This document shows positions 41,821 through 50,723 of a stretch of DNA of 64,000 bases, one piece after another (the stretch's first letter is position 1; each line of letters begins with the position of its first letter). The stretch spans positions 18,534 to 82,533 of the forward strand of contig DFYY01000005.1 in the NCBI GenBank assembly GCA_002383485.1. Reading direction: 5' to 3'. A program made the translations under genes and the position numbers. The notes beneath the pieces were generated by a model. It was not told the DNA's origin, did not search any database, and worked only from the letters and a program-made list of their open reading frames with translations. The stretch comes from Bacteroidales bacterium UBA4070 (GTDB lineage: Bacteria > Bacteroidota > Bacteroidia > Bacteroidales > VadinHA17).

Positions 41821-43149
41821 ATGAAAAAATCATCCATCTCGAGAAGAAACTTCCTTGGAACTGCAGCTGCCGCGGGGGCAGCAGGAATCGTAGTTCCGGC
41901 ATTCCTTACCTCATGTTCAACAGAAAAACGTGCAAAAGTTGTTCTGCCCGTCATGCTTGATGCGGCACCTGACGGTCCGCTGCTTAAGGCCGGTCTTATA
42001 GGCTGCGGAGGCAGGGGCACCGGCGCCGCGTTGAACTTCCTCCATTCAGGCCCCAATCTAACCATCGCCGCACTTGGCGATGTCTTTGACGACAGGATTA
42101 CCGCCTGCCGTGAGCGCCTTGCAAAGGACGGAGTGGAGATAGCTGAAGAGAAGTGCTTTACGGGGTTCGATGCATACCAAAAGGTTATTGACGCGGGTGT
42201 TGATGTCATCATCCTTGCCACCCCGCCTTTCTTCCGCCCGGAGCATTTTGAGGCAGCTGTCTCGGCAGGCAAGCATGTGTTCATGGAGAAACCCGTTGCC
42301 GTTGATCCGGCAGGGGCAAGGCAGATCATGGCCACCGGAGAAAAGGCAAAAGGGATGGAACTCTGCGTTGTAACAGGAACCCAGCGTCATCACCAGCACG
42401 ACTATGTTGCCACCTGGGGTAAAGTACAGGAAGGGATGATAGGTGACATCGTGGCAGCCAACTGCTACTGGAATCAGAACCAGCTCTGGTACCGCGATCC
42501 CAATCCGTCATGGTCAGAGATGGAATATATGATCCGCGACTGGGTCAACTGGTGCTGGCTTTCGGGTGACCATATCGTGGAACAGCATGTTCACAATATT
42601 GACGTCATCAACTGGTTTACCGGTAAAAAGCCCGTCTCTGCTGTCTCCTTCGGCGCCCGCCACCGTCGCGTCACAGGCGATCAGTACGACTTCTTCAGCA
42701 CTGATTTCATATATGACGGAGGCTTCCATGTTCACAGCATGTGCCGCCAGATCAACGGTACCGAGGGTAACGTCTCCGAGTGGGTGCAGGGAACCAACGG
42801 CACCTCCAACTGCCAGAATACCATATGGGATCCGGCAGGCACCGAGCTCTGGAAGTATGACGGTTACAAGCTTGATGACCAGGGCAAGATGACGGATCAG
42901 CTGATCAGGAGCCCATATGACCAGGAGCACATTGACTTTGTCACAGCCATCCGTACCGGGAAGCCGCTGAATGAGGCCGAGTTCGTCGCAGTGTCGACAA
43001 TGGCCGGGATCATGGGCAGAATTTCTGCATATACTGGCAAGAAGGTAACCTGGGATGAGGTGATGAACTCTGATCTCAAGCTGGGGCCGAAGGTGTTTGA
43101 CATGGGTCCTGTGGATGTACCCAAAAGTGTTCCCGTACCGGGAGAGTAA
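41821..43149 (+). CDS. Gfo/Idh/MocA-family oxidoreductase with Tat signal
   Basis: 442 residues. SISRRNFLGTAAAAGAAG is a twin-arginine signal, ending near FLTSC (possible lipid anchor). The Rossmann domain has AGLIGCGGRGTGAAL, LATPPFFRPEHFEAAV and VFMEKPVAVDP, the EKP motif of the family. Conserved HHQHDYVA-type and WVNWCWLSGDHIVEQHVHNIDVINW blocks (in parts) mark the subset found in Bacteroidota and Planctomycetota that oxidise or rearrange sugars in the periplasm with a bound NAD(P). The next gene is a Tat-exported sugar isomerase-like protein, so the two probably act on the same carbohydrate. Confidence 0.92.
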   Translation: MKKSSISRRNFLGTAAAAGAAGIVVPAFLTSCSTEKRAKVVLPVMLDAAPDGPLLKAGLIGCGGRGTGAALNFLHSGPNLTIAALGDVFDDRITACRERLAKDGVEIAEEKCFTGFDAYQKVIDAGVDVIILATPPFFRPEHFEAAVSAGKHVFMEKPVAVDPAGARQIMATGEKAKGMELCVVTGTQRHHQHDYVATWGKVQEGMIGDIVAANCYWNQNQLWYRDPNPSWSEMEYMIRDWVNWCWLSGDHIVEQHVHNIDVINWFTGKKPVSAVSFGARHRRVTGDQYDFFSTDFIYDGGFHVHSMCRQINGTEGNVSEWVQGTNGTSNCQNTIWDPAGTELWKYDGYKLDDQGKMTDQLIRSPYDQEHIDFVTAIRTGKPLNEAEFVAVSTMAGIMGRISAYTGKKVTWDEVMNSDLKLGPKVFDMGPVDVPKSVPVPGE

Positions 43150-43218
43150 TTAATACTGCCGTTCCTGGTGGTACAGGTTAAATACAGGCTTACCGGGAAA
43201 ACAGAAACAATTTATATT

Positions 43219-44157
43219 ATGGATACAAGATCACGACGAAGTTTTCTGAGGGGCACAGCGGCAGCAGGTGTTGCGCTGTTATCAGCCCCTGTACTTCTCT
43301 CAGGGAGAAGCCGTTCAGCCTCTGTCCCTGACGCTGATAAGCCCTTCAGGCTGGCTTACGCACCCTCAATAGAAATGTTCCGGGATCTTAGCGGGAGCGA
43401 GAACCCGCTTGACAATATTCAGTTTATCGCTGACAAGGGATTCAGGGCGGTATTTGACAATGGTCTTCCCGGCCGGCCGGTGGAGGAGCAGGAGGACATA
43501 GCCACAAAGATACAGCGAATGGGCCTTCTTATGGGACCATGGGTGCTGCATGCCGATTTTGGAAAGACCTCCTTCGTTCTGCCACACCGCGAGGTGCGTG
43601 ATTTCCTGACCATGAAGATGGAGGAGGGCATTGAGGTTGCCCGTCGCACCGGGTTCAAGACTGCACTGGTGGTGCCGGGAAGGTATGATGAGAGGATCCA
43701 CCCTGACATGCAGCGGGCCAACGTTATTGATAATCTAAAATACTGTGCTGATCTTGTCGGGCCTGAGGGTATGACTCTGGTGCTGGAGCCGCTGAATACG
43801 CTCCGTGACCATCCGGGACTCTGGCTCACAGGAATGTCCCAGGCATACCAGGTTTGCAAGGCGGTTAACAACCAGGCAGTTAAAATAGTTGACGACCTGT
43901 ATCACCAGCAGATAACAGAGGGTAACCTGATACCCAACATAGAAGCTTGCTGGGATGAGATAGCTGCCTTTCATGTGGGAGACAACCCGGGGCGTAATGA
44001 GCCCACCACAGGTGAGATAAACTTTAAGAATATTTTCAAATACCTGCTCTCGCGTGATTACAAGGGGGTAATATGTATGGAGCACGGATGCAGCGCCAGG
44101 GGAGCTGCCGGTGTACGCCGTGTCATAGAAGCTTACCGCGAGTGCGACCCGTTCTGA
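43219..44157 (+). CDS. Tat-exported TIM-barrel isomerase (hydroxypyruvate-isomerase-like)
   Basis: 312 residues. The ATG at 43219 is preferred because it begins a twin-arginine signal (TRSRRSFLRGTAAAGVALL); the open frame extends upstream without a signal. The body matches AP-endonuclease-2/hydroxypyruvate isomerase barrels: VLEPLNTLRDHPGLWLTGM, VKIVDDLYHQQITEGNLI, FHVGDNPGRNEPTTGEINF and GVICMEHGC, with the metal-binding Glu, Asp, His and Glu in place. It would isomerise a keto acid or sugar in the periplasm. It follows the Gfo/Idh gene by 69 bases. Confidence 0.9.
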   Translation: MDTRSRRSFLRGTAAAGVALLSAPVLLSGRSRSASVPDADKPFRLAYAPSIEMFRDLSGSENPLDNIQFIADKGFRAVFDNGLPGRPVEEQEDIATKIQRMGLLMGPWVLHADFGKTSFVLPHREVRDFLTMKMEEGIEVARRTGFKTALVVPGRYDERIHPDMQRANVIDNLKYCADLVGPEGMTLVLEPLNTLRDHPGLWLTGMSQAYQVCKAVNNQAVKIVDDLYHQQITEGNLIPNIEACWDEIAAFHVGDNPGRNEPTTGEINFKNIFKYLLSRDYKGVICMEHGCSARGAAGVRRVIEAYRECDPF

Positions 44158-44185
44158 ACTGTAAGAGGAAACTGCAAGCCGCCAT

Positions 44186-45916
44186 TTGACCAGGGAGAAA
44201 ACAGTCATAAACAATAAGTGGATCAAGGCATCCATCATCGGCACTATATGGGCAGCTGCCGAGATTGTACTCGGCACTTTCCTGCATAACCTGCGTGTCC
44301 CCTTCAGCGGCAATATGCTTACCGCTATCGCCCTCATCATCATGATTGCTGTAAGCTACCGCTGGCGCGAACAGGGGCTCTACTGGAGGGCGGGACTGAT
44401 ATGTGCGCTCATGAAGGCAATGTCGCCCAGCGCAATCATCTTCGGACCGATGATCGCCATAATTGCAGAATCAATTCTCCTGGAGCTGTCAGTAAGGATC
44501 TTCGGCCGGACAATTCCAGGATATATCCTCGGATCAATGCTGGCAATGTCCTGGAACCTTTTCCAGAAAGTCTTTAACATGATCATCTTTTACGGTGGCA
44601 ACCTGGTGGAGATCTATTCGGGCATCACCGGTTGGGCAGAGAAGCAGTTGAATCTTAGTTTTGACGCATTCTGGGCACCCCTGATACTGCTTCTGACCCT
44701 CTATGCACTGTTCGGAGCTGCAGCCGCAATAGTTGGCATTAACACAGGCCGGAGAATGCTTTCACTCCCTCCGGAGACGACACTGCCTGAGCCGGCGGTA
44801 ATACACAATCCGGACAGGCGGCGCGACGAACCGTTCAATTATTCCCTGGCGTGGCTGGCAGCCGACATCCTGCTGGTTGCAGGCATGCTGCTGGTGGTTA
44901 GCCTTCTGCCGTGGATATGGTGGCTGATCGCGGTTATACCCGTCGTCGCCATCCTGGCGATGAGGTACAAGCGTGCAATGCGGCAGTTGTCAAAGCCCGG
45001 CTTCTGGATAACCTTTGTGTTAATTACCATGATGTCTGCCCTGGTCTTCTCATCACTGAAGACAGAAAAAAACAGCCTCTCCGAAGCGATCCTCATCGGG
45101 ATACAGATGAACTTCAGGGCAGTGATTATCATTGTCGGATTTTCGGCGCTGGGAACGGAGCTGTACAATCCGAAGATCCGTAACCTCTTCAGCAGCACCC
45201 GATTCAGGCAGCTTCCACTGGCCCTTGAGCTTTCAGCTGCCAGCCTGCCGACAATGATTGCAGATATGCCTGACCTGAAGACGGTAATACGAAAGCCGGT
45301 CTCAATTCTTAACCGAATGATAACCCGTGTGGAGAGGCGTCTTCATGAGGTGAAAGACCGTCCGCTTCTTGAAAAACAGGTGGTTATTGTTACAGGGACC
45401 ATAGGAGAAGGGAAGACTGCCTGGCTTGCAAAACTGTCAGGCCTGCTCAGGGAGAAAGGGGTAAGGGTAGGCGGCATACTCGCTCTGCGAATAATTGAAG
45501 ATGGCGTAACCACCGGTTATGATATCTCTGACATAAGCACCGGAGACAGGACACCGTTTCTGAGGCATACGGGCAGTGAGACAATGGGGGTTGAACGGTT
45601 CACAATGACCGATGCCGGGTTCATCGCAGGGCGAAATACACTTGATCCATCTAACAACAGGGGCAACGATGTGGTAATAGTGGATGAGGTTGGCCCTCTC
45701 GAACTCAGTGGAAGGGGATGGAGCGAAGTAGTGGTCGGATTGTTGCATGATACCAGAGCTATCATGATCATTGCCGTAAGAAAAACCCTCACTGTGGCGG
45801 TCATTGAACATTTCGGGATGGAAGGTGCCCTGATACTGGATGTGGCCGGGGCAAATGTGGTCAGTTTCGCAGATGATATTGCAGGTAAAATTCACAATCA
45901 CAATCATAATGACTGA
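44186..45916 (+). CDS. Polytopic membrane protein fused to THEP1-type NTPase
   Basis: 576 residues. An in-frame stop at 44162 and the absence of ATG or GTG make TTG 44186 the likely start. Residues about 12-190 hold five or six hydrophobic helices in an ECF-substrate-component-like style (IWAAAEIVLGTFLHNLRVPFSG in parts, LICALMKAMSPSAIIFGPMIAIIAE). A second group of helices spans about 220-360. From residue 398 a soluble NTPase domain follows: IVTGTIGEGKTAWL (P-loop, about 404-411), VRVGGILALR, and VVIVDEVGPLELSG (Walker B, about 500), as in THEP1/DUF2478 nucleoside-triphosphatases. The tail is HNHNHND. A transporter or sensor powered by its own NTPase is a reasonable guess; I do not know a described counterpart. 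Confidence 0.78.
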   Translation: MTREKTVINNKWIKASIIGTIWAAAEIVLGTFLHNLRVPFSGNMLTAIALIIMIAVSYRWREQGLYWRAGLICALMKAMSPSAIIFGPMIAIIAESILLELSVRIFGRTIPGYILGSMLAMSWNLFQKVFNMIIFYGGNLVEIYSGITGWAEKQLNLSFDAFWAPLILLLTLYALFGAAAAIVGINTGRRMLSLPPETTLPEPAVIHNPDRRRDEPFNYSLAWLAADILLVAGMLLVVSLLPWIWWLIAVIPVVAILAMRYKRAMRQLSKPGFWITFVLITMMSALVFSSLKTEKNSLSEAILIGIQMNFRAVIIIVGFSALGTELYNPKIRNLFSSTRFRQLPLALELSAASLPTMIADMPDLKTVIRKPVSILNRMITRVERRLHEVKDRPLLEKQVVIVTGTIGEGKTAWLAKLSGLLREKGVRVGGILALRIIEDGVTTGYDISDISTGDRTPFLRHTGSETMGVERFTMTDAGFIAGRNTLDPSNNRGNDVVIVDEVGPLELSGRGWSEVVVGLLHDTRAIMIIAVRKTLTVAVIEHFGMEGALILDVAGANVVSFADDIAGKIHNHNHND

Positions 45917-46086
45917 TATTCTTCACATGGACAGTGATGACATGGTACACAAGGGTTATAACTGGATGCTGCCAGCCAGGCACATCAGGAAAAGGTATTC
46001 AACTATGTAATGCAGAATAAAGCTGTCATGCCGCGTACAGCACTCAGGTATGCTATTGAGAAAATGACGCCTGATTACCGTGCAGC
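45915..46086 (+). pseudogene. DNA-alkylation-repair (AlkD-like) C-terminal remnant, frameshifted
   Basis: Only the last 50 or so residues of an AlkD-like HEAT-repeat protein remain. Frame one from 45915 reads DILHMDSDDMVHKGYNWML. After a small indel near 45968 the sequence continues in another frame as AASQAHQEKVFNYVMQNKAV (to about 46027) and MPRTALRYAIEKMTPDYR (to about 46086). Full-length relatives have about 220 residues, so some 170 N-terminal residues are gone. It runs into the truncated end of the opposite-strand hydrolase remnant. Confidence 0.8.
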
Positions 46087-46257
46087 CAGGATTGCCACAG
46101 CAGCCTTTTCAGCAGCTTTTTCAGGCTCAACCAGTTCCGACCTTCCGCCAGGGAAATAAAAGTTCTGCACGTCGATAACCAGCAGTGCATATTCCTTCTG
46201 TGCTGCCGCATACTGAAATGCAGTAACCAGGACGATTGAAAGGATGAAACTCTTCAT
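46075..46257 (-). pseudogene. Isochorismatase-like (cysteine hydrolase) N-terminal remnant
   Basis: 60 residues from ATG 46257: a signal peptide (MKSFILSIVLVTAFQYAAAQ), then YALLVIDVQNFYFPGG, the strand and catalytic Asp of the isochorismatase/cysteine-hydrolase fold, and PEKAAEKAAVAILAAR before a stop. Family members have 180-220 residues, so the catalytic Lys and Cys are lost. The stop falls inside sequence belonging to the AlkD-like remnant, as expected of a deletion junction. Confidence 0.75.
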
Positions 46258-46320
46258 GATGGCTGGATGGTTGATCACCCAAAATTAGTAGCTTTAGCGG
46301 GCTTATTTTAATTGCAAAGT

Positions 46321-47499
46321 ATGAAGCTCTCCAAAATCCCCCTCCTTGGCCGGGTGGTAATCGCCATTATCCTTGGAATTTTTGTCGGACAGTTTGCCCC
46401 GGTCTGGTTTGCCCGGATTTTTGCTACATTCAACTCGCTGTTTGGCAATTTCCTGTCGTTCATCATTCCGCTTCTCATCATCGGGCTCATCACCCCGGCA
46501 ATTGGTGAGCTGGGTCACGGGGCCGGGAAATTGCTGGCTCTTACAGCGCTCATAGCTTATATCTCAACCCTGTTCTCGGGCTTATTCACATTCTTTTCCT
46601 GCCAGGCGGTATTTCCTCATATCCTTTCCGAAGGAATCGATACCGGGGTGCTGAATGGCATAGAGGAGGTTGCCATAAAGCCATTCTTTACAATTGAGAT
46701 GCCACCCGTAATGGATGTGATGCCGGCACTGATACTTTCATTCTGCATCGGACTGGGCATTACATTCCTGAAAGGCGACACCTTGCAGAAGGCGTTTCTG
46801 GAATTCAGGGAGATTATAACAATGATCATTAAGAACATTATCATCCCGTTTCTGCCTTTCTACATTTTTGGGATGTTTCTTTCGATGTCTGTTTCGGGCC
46901 AGGTATATTCTGTGATAGTTCTGTTCCTGAAGGTTATACTGGTAATCTTCATTCTTCACATCCTGTTGCTTTTAATACAGTTCCTGGTTGCAGGAGCCAT
47001 ATCTGGGCGGAACCCCCTGAAAGCGCTGAAGGGCATGTTGCCGGCCTATGCCACCGCGCTGGGCACCTCTTCGTCGGCAGCCACAATCCCTGTTACACTT
47101 CAGTGTGCAATCAACAACAAAGTCAATTCAACCATAGCCTCTTTCACTGTACCCCTGTGTGCCACAATCCACCTGGCCGGGAGTACCATGAAAATAACCG
47201 GATTCGCACTGGCAATCCAGTACTTTTTCGGGATTCCGGTCGATTTAGCCGCATTCATCGGGTTTATTTTCATGCTGGGTATCATTATGATTGCCGCTCC
47301 CGGTGTGCCCGGGGGTGCCATCATGGCTGCAGTTGGTATTCTTCAGAGCATTCTTGGTTTCAACGAGCAGATGATAGGATTGATGATTACGCTTTACATT
47401 GCAGTTGACAGCTTCGGAACGGCATGCAATGTGACAGGTGATGGGGCAATTGCCCTGATAGTCGATAAAATATCAGGAAAAAAACTGTCTGCTGCCTGA
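46321..47499 (+). CDS. Dicarboxylate/amino-acid:cation symporter (SLC1/DAACS)
   Basis: 392 residues from ATG 46321. Eight or so transmembrane segments plus the two re-entrant loops of the family. Seen: FIIPLLIIGLITPAIGELG early, YATALGTSSSAATIPVTLQC (serine-rich HP1 loop), VPLCATIHLAGSTMKITGFAL (helix 7 substrate/sodium site) and VPGGAIMAAVG (HP2). It would import glutamate, aspartate, serine or C4-dicarboxylates with sodium or protons. The usual NMDGT motif reads LAGST here, so the substrate is not clear. It starts 63 bases past the divergent hydrolase remnant. Confidence 0.92.
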   Translation: MKLSKIPLLGRVVIAIILGIFVGQFAPVWFARIFATFNSLFGNFLSFIIPLLIIGLITPAIGELGHGAGKLLALTALIAYISTLFSGLFTFFSCQAVFPHILSEGIDTGVLNGIEEVAIKPFFTIEMPPVMDVMPALILSFCIGLGITFLKGDTLQKAFLEFREIITMIIKNIIIPFLPFYIFGMFLSMSVSGQVYSVIVLFLKVILVIFILHILLLLIQFLVAGAISGRNPLKALKGMLPAYATALGTSSSAATIPVTLQCAINNKVNSTIASFTVPLCATIHLAGSTMKITGFALAIQYFFGIPVDLAAFIGFIFMLGIIMIAAPGVPGGAIMAAVGILQSILGFNEQMIGLMITLYIAVDSFGTACNVTGDGAIALIVDKISGKKLSAA

Positions 47500-47596
47500 C
47501 TGCACTGAAAGGAACATAAAGGAGATCGGTTCCCCTTCAACCAAGCCCGTAAAAAATTGTTTATTTTTCAGAAACGAAAAACAGCATTCAGACCTG

Positions 47597-48814
47597 ATGA
47601 ATATTCTAAAATACCTGGCCCTGGCGGTTTTTGCCGCAATTACATTTTTCTCCTGCAGCAACCTTAAGCCTGAAAGGGACAAACCATATGTGGTACTGGT
47701 CTCGCTCGATGCCTTCAGATGGGATTATGACTCGATTCATGGCACCCCGGTTCTTGATGACATAGCCCGGAAAGGAGTAGTGGCTGAGCGTCTGATCCCC
47801 TCATTCCCGACGAAAACCTTCCCGAACCATTATACGATTGCAACAGGTCTTTATCCGGATCATCACGGTCTGGTAAACAACAGCTTTTATGCACCTGATC
47901 TTGACATGGTTTACAGGATCGGTGACCGCGCCATGGTCTCCAACGGAGATTTTTACGGGGGCGAACCGATGTGGGTCACCGCCCGCAGGCAGGGGATGAA
48001 GTCAGCCTCCTTCTACTGGGTGGGGTCCGAGGCTCCGGTACAAGGGATGCAGCCCGATTACTGGAAGGTGTTTGATGATGAGGTACCCTTCGGCGACCGC
48101 GTCGACACGGTAATGCATTGGCTGTCACTGCCTGTGAACAAAAGGCCGCACCTTGTCACACTCTATTTTGAAGAACCTGATGCTGTCAGTCACTCATACG
48201 GTCCCGTCTCACCTGAGACAGGTGCAGTTGTAAGGAGCCTCGACAGCCTGCTGGGAGTCCTGCGCACAGGCCTGGCAAAGCTGCCGCACGGCAGGAACAT
48301 CAATCTGATAGTTCTTTCAGACCACGGGATGACAGAAGTTGATGCCTCACGGTATAACTACATCTTTGACACACTCCCCCAGGCGATGGTGAAGAAGATA
48401 TTCGGCGGCAATCCCGTCTGGGCTATTGAACCCTTCGAGGGGAAAAGGGACAGTGTGCTTCTCCTGCTGAACATGCAGCGAGGTATGAAGGCATACCGGA
48501 AGGAGAACCTGCCTGCACACCTGCATTATGGAACACATCCGCGCATACCTGAGATAGTCCTTGTTGCCAATCCTGGTTGGACGGCAGGACTGAGGGCTGA
48601 GCCGGGACGTTATTCGAAGGGTGATCACGGTTATGACTGGAAATGCCGCGACATGCACTCGATTTTCTATGCCGAGGGGCCTGCCTTTAAGAAAGGATTC
48701 ACTATTGACACACTGTATAATGTTGATATTTATAATATTGTAACCGGAATCCTGGGTTTGGTGCCGGCCCCGAACGACGGCAACCCGGAGCGGATAGCGC
48801 CTCTATTCCGGTGA
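47597..48814 (+). CDS. Nucleotide pyrophosphatase/phosphodiesterase-family lipoprotein
   Basis: 405 residues. MNILKYLALAVFAAITFFSC is a lipoprotein signal. The alkaline-phosphatase-fold metal ligands are all present: VSLDAFRWDY (Asp), PSFPTKTFPNHYTIATGLYP (nucleophile Thr), YFEEPDAVSHSYGP (Asp and His), IVLSDHGM (Asp-His) and KGDHGYDW (His). This is the NPP subgroup, which splits nucleotide, phosphodiester or lysophospholipid bonds using two zinc ions. It should act in the periplasm or at the surface. It is a stand-alone gene converging on queG. Confidence 0.93.
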   Translation: MNILKYLALAVFAAITFFSCSNLKPERDKPYVVLVSLDAFRWDYDSIHGTPVLDDIARKGVVAERLIPSFPTKTFPNHYTIATGLYPDHHGLVNNSFYAPDLDMVYRIGDRAMVSNGDFYGGEPMWVTARRQGMKSASFYWVGSEAPVQGMQPDYWKVFDDEVPFGDRVDTVMHWLSLPVNKRPHLVTLYFEEPDAVSHSYGPVSPETGAVVRSLDSLLGVLRTGLAKLPHGRNINLIVLSDHGMTEVDASRYNYIFDTLPQAMVKKIFGGNPVWAIEPFEGKRDSVLLLLNMQRGMKAYRKENLPAHLHYGTHPRIPEIVLVANPGWTAGLRAEPGRYSKGDHGYDWKCRDMHSIFYAEGPAFKKGFTIDTLYNVDIYNIVTGILGLVPAPNDGNPERIAPLFR

Positions 48815-48924
48815 CCGGGGAAATTGAGCGGGTCTCATATCTGGTGACCCGGAGCGGTTCTCTCCTCTCTTCAGATAATCTGGGATATTATGCAGATCTC
48901 ACATCTGCTGACACTGATTATATG

Positions 48925-49878
48925 TCACCTGTCGTCTGGTGAACGGTGATCAACGAAATCAATATTCCTTCTGATCTTCTCAAAACCTGTCCGCTTTACA
49001 GGCGATGACCTGAATATTTTTTTGAACTCATCGGGAGTGAGGCTGAGCCAATCTTTTCTTGTAAGTGAGGTGACGGGAAAATCAGGTATCAGCTCCTTAT
49101 CTGTATATGGTACTGCCTTTTTATTCCACGGGCATACCTCCTGGCACCGGTCGCAGCCGTAAATGATCCTCTCTGTCTTTCCACGGAATTCTTCGGGTAT
49201 GCTGCCATCATGTTCTATTGTCAGGTAAGCGATGCAACGGCGGGCATCAATCGTCCTGTCACCGCAAATGGCTCCTGTCGGGCAGGCTTCGACGCATAGA
49301 TTACAGTCACCGCACCGGTCACGTGCTGAGGCATTGTCATAGAGAAGCTCCGCCGTTGTTACAATCTCACCGAGGAAGAAGAAAGAGCCTATATCCTTAT
49401 TGATTACCAGACTGTGTTTGCCTCGCCATCCCAGTCCGGCACGGATAGCCCATACTTTTTCGGCCACGGGACCGGCATCACAGAATGCCCGTGATAATGC
49501 ATCCGGGACCTCTTTTTTAATGATCTTTTGAACGCGGTTCAGTTTTTCTTCTATGACCTGGTGGTAGTCCTTGACACGAGCATAGCGGCTGACGAAGTAG
49601 TTATCGGTACCGGCAGAGGGGGCATTGCTGTAGTAACGGAGACCGGCAACTATAACTGATTTTGCTCCTTCCACCAGCGAGGTGATATCGCCTCGCTTCT
49701 CCAGGCTTCTCTCTAAGAATCCCATTGAGCCATTCTTCCCGGCTGCAATCCATTCGCCAATATGCTGGCTGTCTTCGTGATGAGGCAGGGCCTGGGCTAT
49801 TCCTGCAATATCGAAGCCTTCCATCCGAAGGCTTTCGCGGATTTTCCAGGTGAGCGCTATTTTGCGTGCATCGGTCAC
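48925..49878 (-). CDS. queG: Epoxyqueuosine reductase QueG
   Basis: 317 residues, start GTG 49878. Features: the cobalamin-binding N-domain (MGFLERSLEKRGDITSLVEGAKSVIV in parts, GLRYYSNAPSA), GWRGKHSLVIN, SFFFLGEIVTT, and two [4Fe-4S] clusters: CGDCNLCVEACPTGAI and CDRCQEVCPWN. It reduces epoxyqueuosine to queuosine in tRNA, using B12 and Fe-S clusters. The C-terminal HEAT repeats of the longer form are missing, as in many short QueG proteins. It lies downstream of the suf operon on the same strand, 90 bases past the sufT stop, which fits its need for Fe-S clusters. Confidence 0.95.
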   Translation of the reverse strand: MTDARKIALTWKIRESLRMEGFDIAGIAQALPHHEDSQHIGEWIAAGKNGSMGFLERSLEKRGDITSLVEGAKSVIVAGLRYYSNAPSAGTDNYFVSRYARVKDYHQVIEEKLNRVQKIIKKEVPDALSRAFCDAGPVAEKVWAIRAGLGWRGKHSLVINKDIGSFFFLGEIVTTAELLYDNASARDRCGDCNLCVEACPTGAICGDRTIDARRCIAYLTIEHDGSIPEEFRGKTERIIYGCDRCQEVCPWNKKAVPYTDKELIPDFPVTSLTRKDWLSLTPDEFKKIFRSSPVKRTGFEKIRRNIDFVDHRSPDDR

Positions 49879-49968
49879 GGTACGGATTTCATGTAGGACT
49901 CATTCAGATCCATCGGTCAGTATCCGGATCCGGGAGCACTCTTCCATTACCGGTAAAGGTACATATTT

Positions 49969-50289
49969 TTAAAGCAGTCCCAGCTCCAGCTTTGCCTCTT
50001 CGCTCAGCATGTGCCGGTCCCAAGGCGGGGTGAAGGTGAGCTTGAGGTCACAATCCTTTACCCCTTTGATACCGGCAACCTTGTAACTGACCTCTTCAAC
50101 GAGATCCTCAGCCATAGGGCAGTTGGGGGCAGTGAGCGTCATGGTTATGTGAGCAATCTGTTCCTCGTCAACCCTGACCTCGTAGATAAGGCCGAGGTCA
50201 TAGATGTTCACCGGTATCTCGGGGTCAAAAATGCTCTTGAGTACGCCAACAATGCGTGCCTCTGTCTCCTGTATCTCCTGCGTGTTCAT
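49969..50289 (-). CDS. sufT: SufT/MIP18-type DUF59 Fe-S assembly factor
   Basis: 106 residues. SIFDPEIPVNIYDLGLIYEV and LTAPNCPMAEDLVEEV are the DUF59 landmarks, the latter carrying the conserved Cys; GIKGVKDCDLKLTFTPPWD closes the domain. These proteins help deliver Fe-S clusters to target enzymes. The ATG at 50289 overlaps the sufE stop as ATGA, showing translational coupling. It is the last gene of the suf operon. Confidence 0.92.
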   Translation of the reverse strand: MNTQEIQETEARIVGVLKSIFDPEIPVNIYDLGLIYEVRVDEEQIAHITMTLTAPNCPMAEDLVEEVSYKVAGIKGVKDCDLKLTFTPPWDRHMLSEEAKLELGLL

Positions 50290-50714
50290 GAGTGTTCCTG
50301 TTTTGATTTGTATGCAAGGGCATAGAGACGCATCTGTTTCATCATGGCAAGCAGCCCGTTGGAGCGGGTGGGGGAGAGGTTCTCCCTCAGGCCGATTTTC
50401 TCTATGAAATAGATATTTGCATCGACTATCTCTGCCGGGGTACGACCCGAAAAGACCCGTACCAGCAGTGCTACTATACCCCTGGTGATCAGCGCATCGC
50501 TCTCAGCGGAGAATGTGATAATTCCGTTTTCGAAGGAAGGGAAGAGCCATACCTTGCTCTGGCATCCCTCGATGAGGTATTCCGGGGTTTTGTGCCTCTC
50601 ATCGAAAGGTGGCAGCGATCTGCCGAGGTCAATGAGATACTCATACCTCTCCATCCAGTCGCCGAACTGGGCGAACTCCTCAATGATCTGATCCTGTATT
50701 TCGTTAATAGTCAT
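50286..50714 (-). CDS. sufE: Sulfur acceptor SufE
   Basis: 142 residues. WMERYEYLIDLGRSLPP starts the domain, IEGCQSKVWL carries the persulfide-accepting Cys, and DALITRGIVALLVRVFSG and RENLSPTRSNGLLAMM follow as in SufE/YgdK proteins. SufE takes sulfur from the SufS persulfide and passes it to SufB. It lies 9 bases after sufS and overlaps sufT by four. Confidence 0.95.
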   Translation of the reverse strand: MTINEIQDQIIEEFAQFGDWMERYEYLIDLGRSLPPFDERHKTPEYLIEGCQSKVWLFPSFENGIITFSAESDALITRGIVALLVRVFSGRTPAEIVDANIYFIEKIGLRENLSPTRSNGLLAMMKQMRLYALAYKSKQEHS

Positions 50715-50723
50715 TATTTTATA

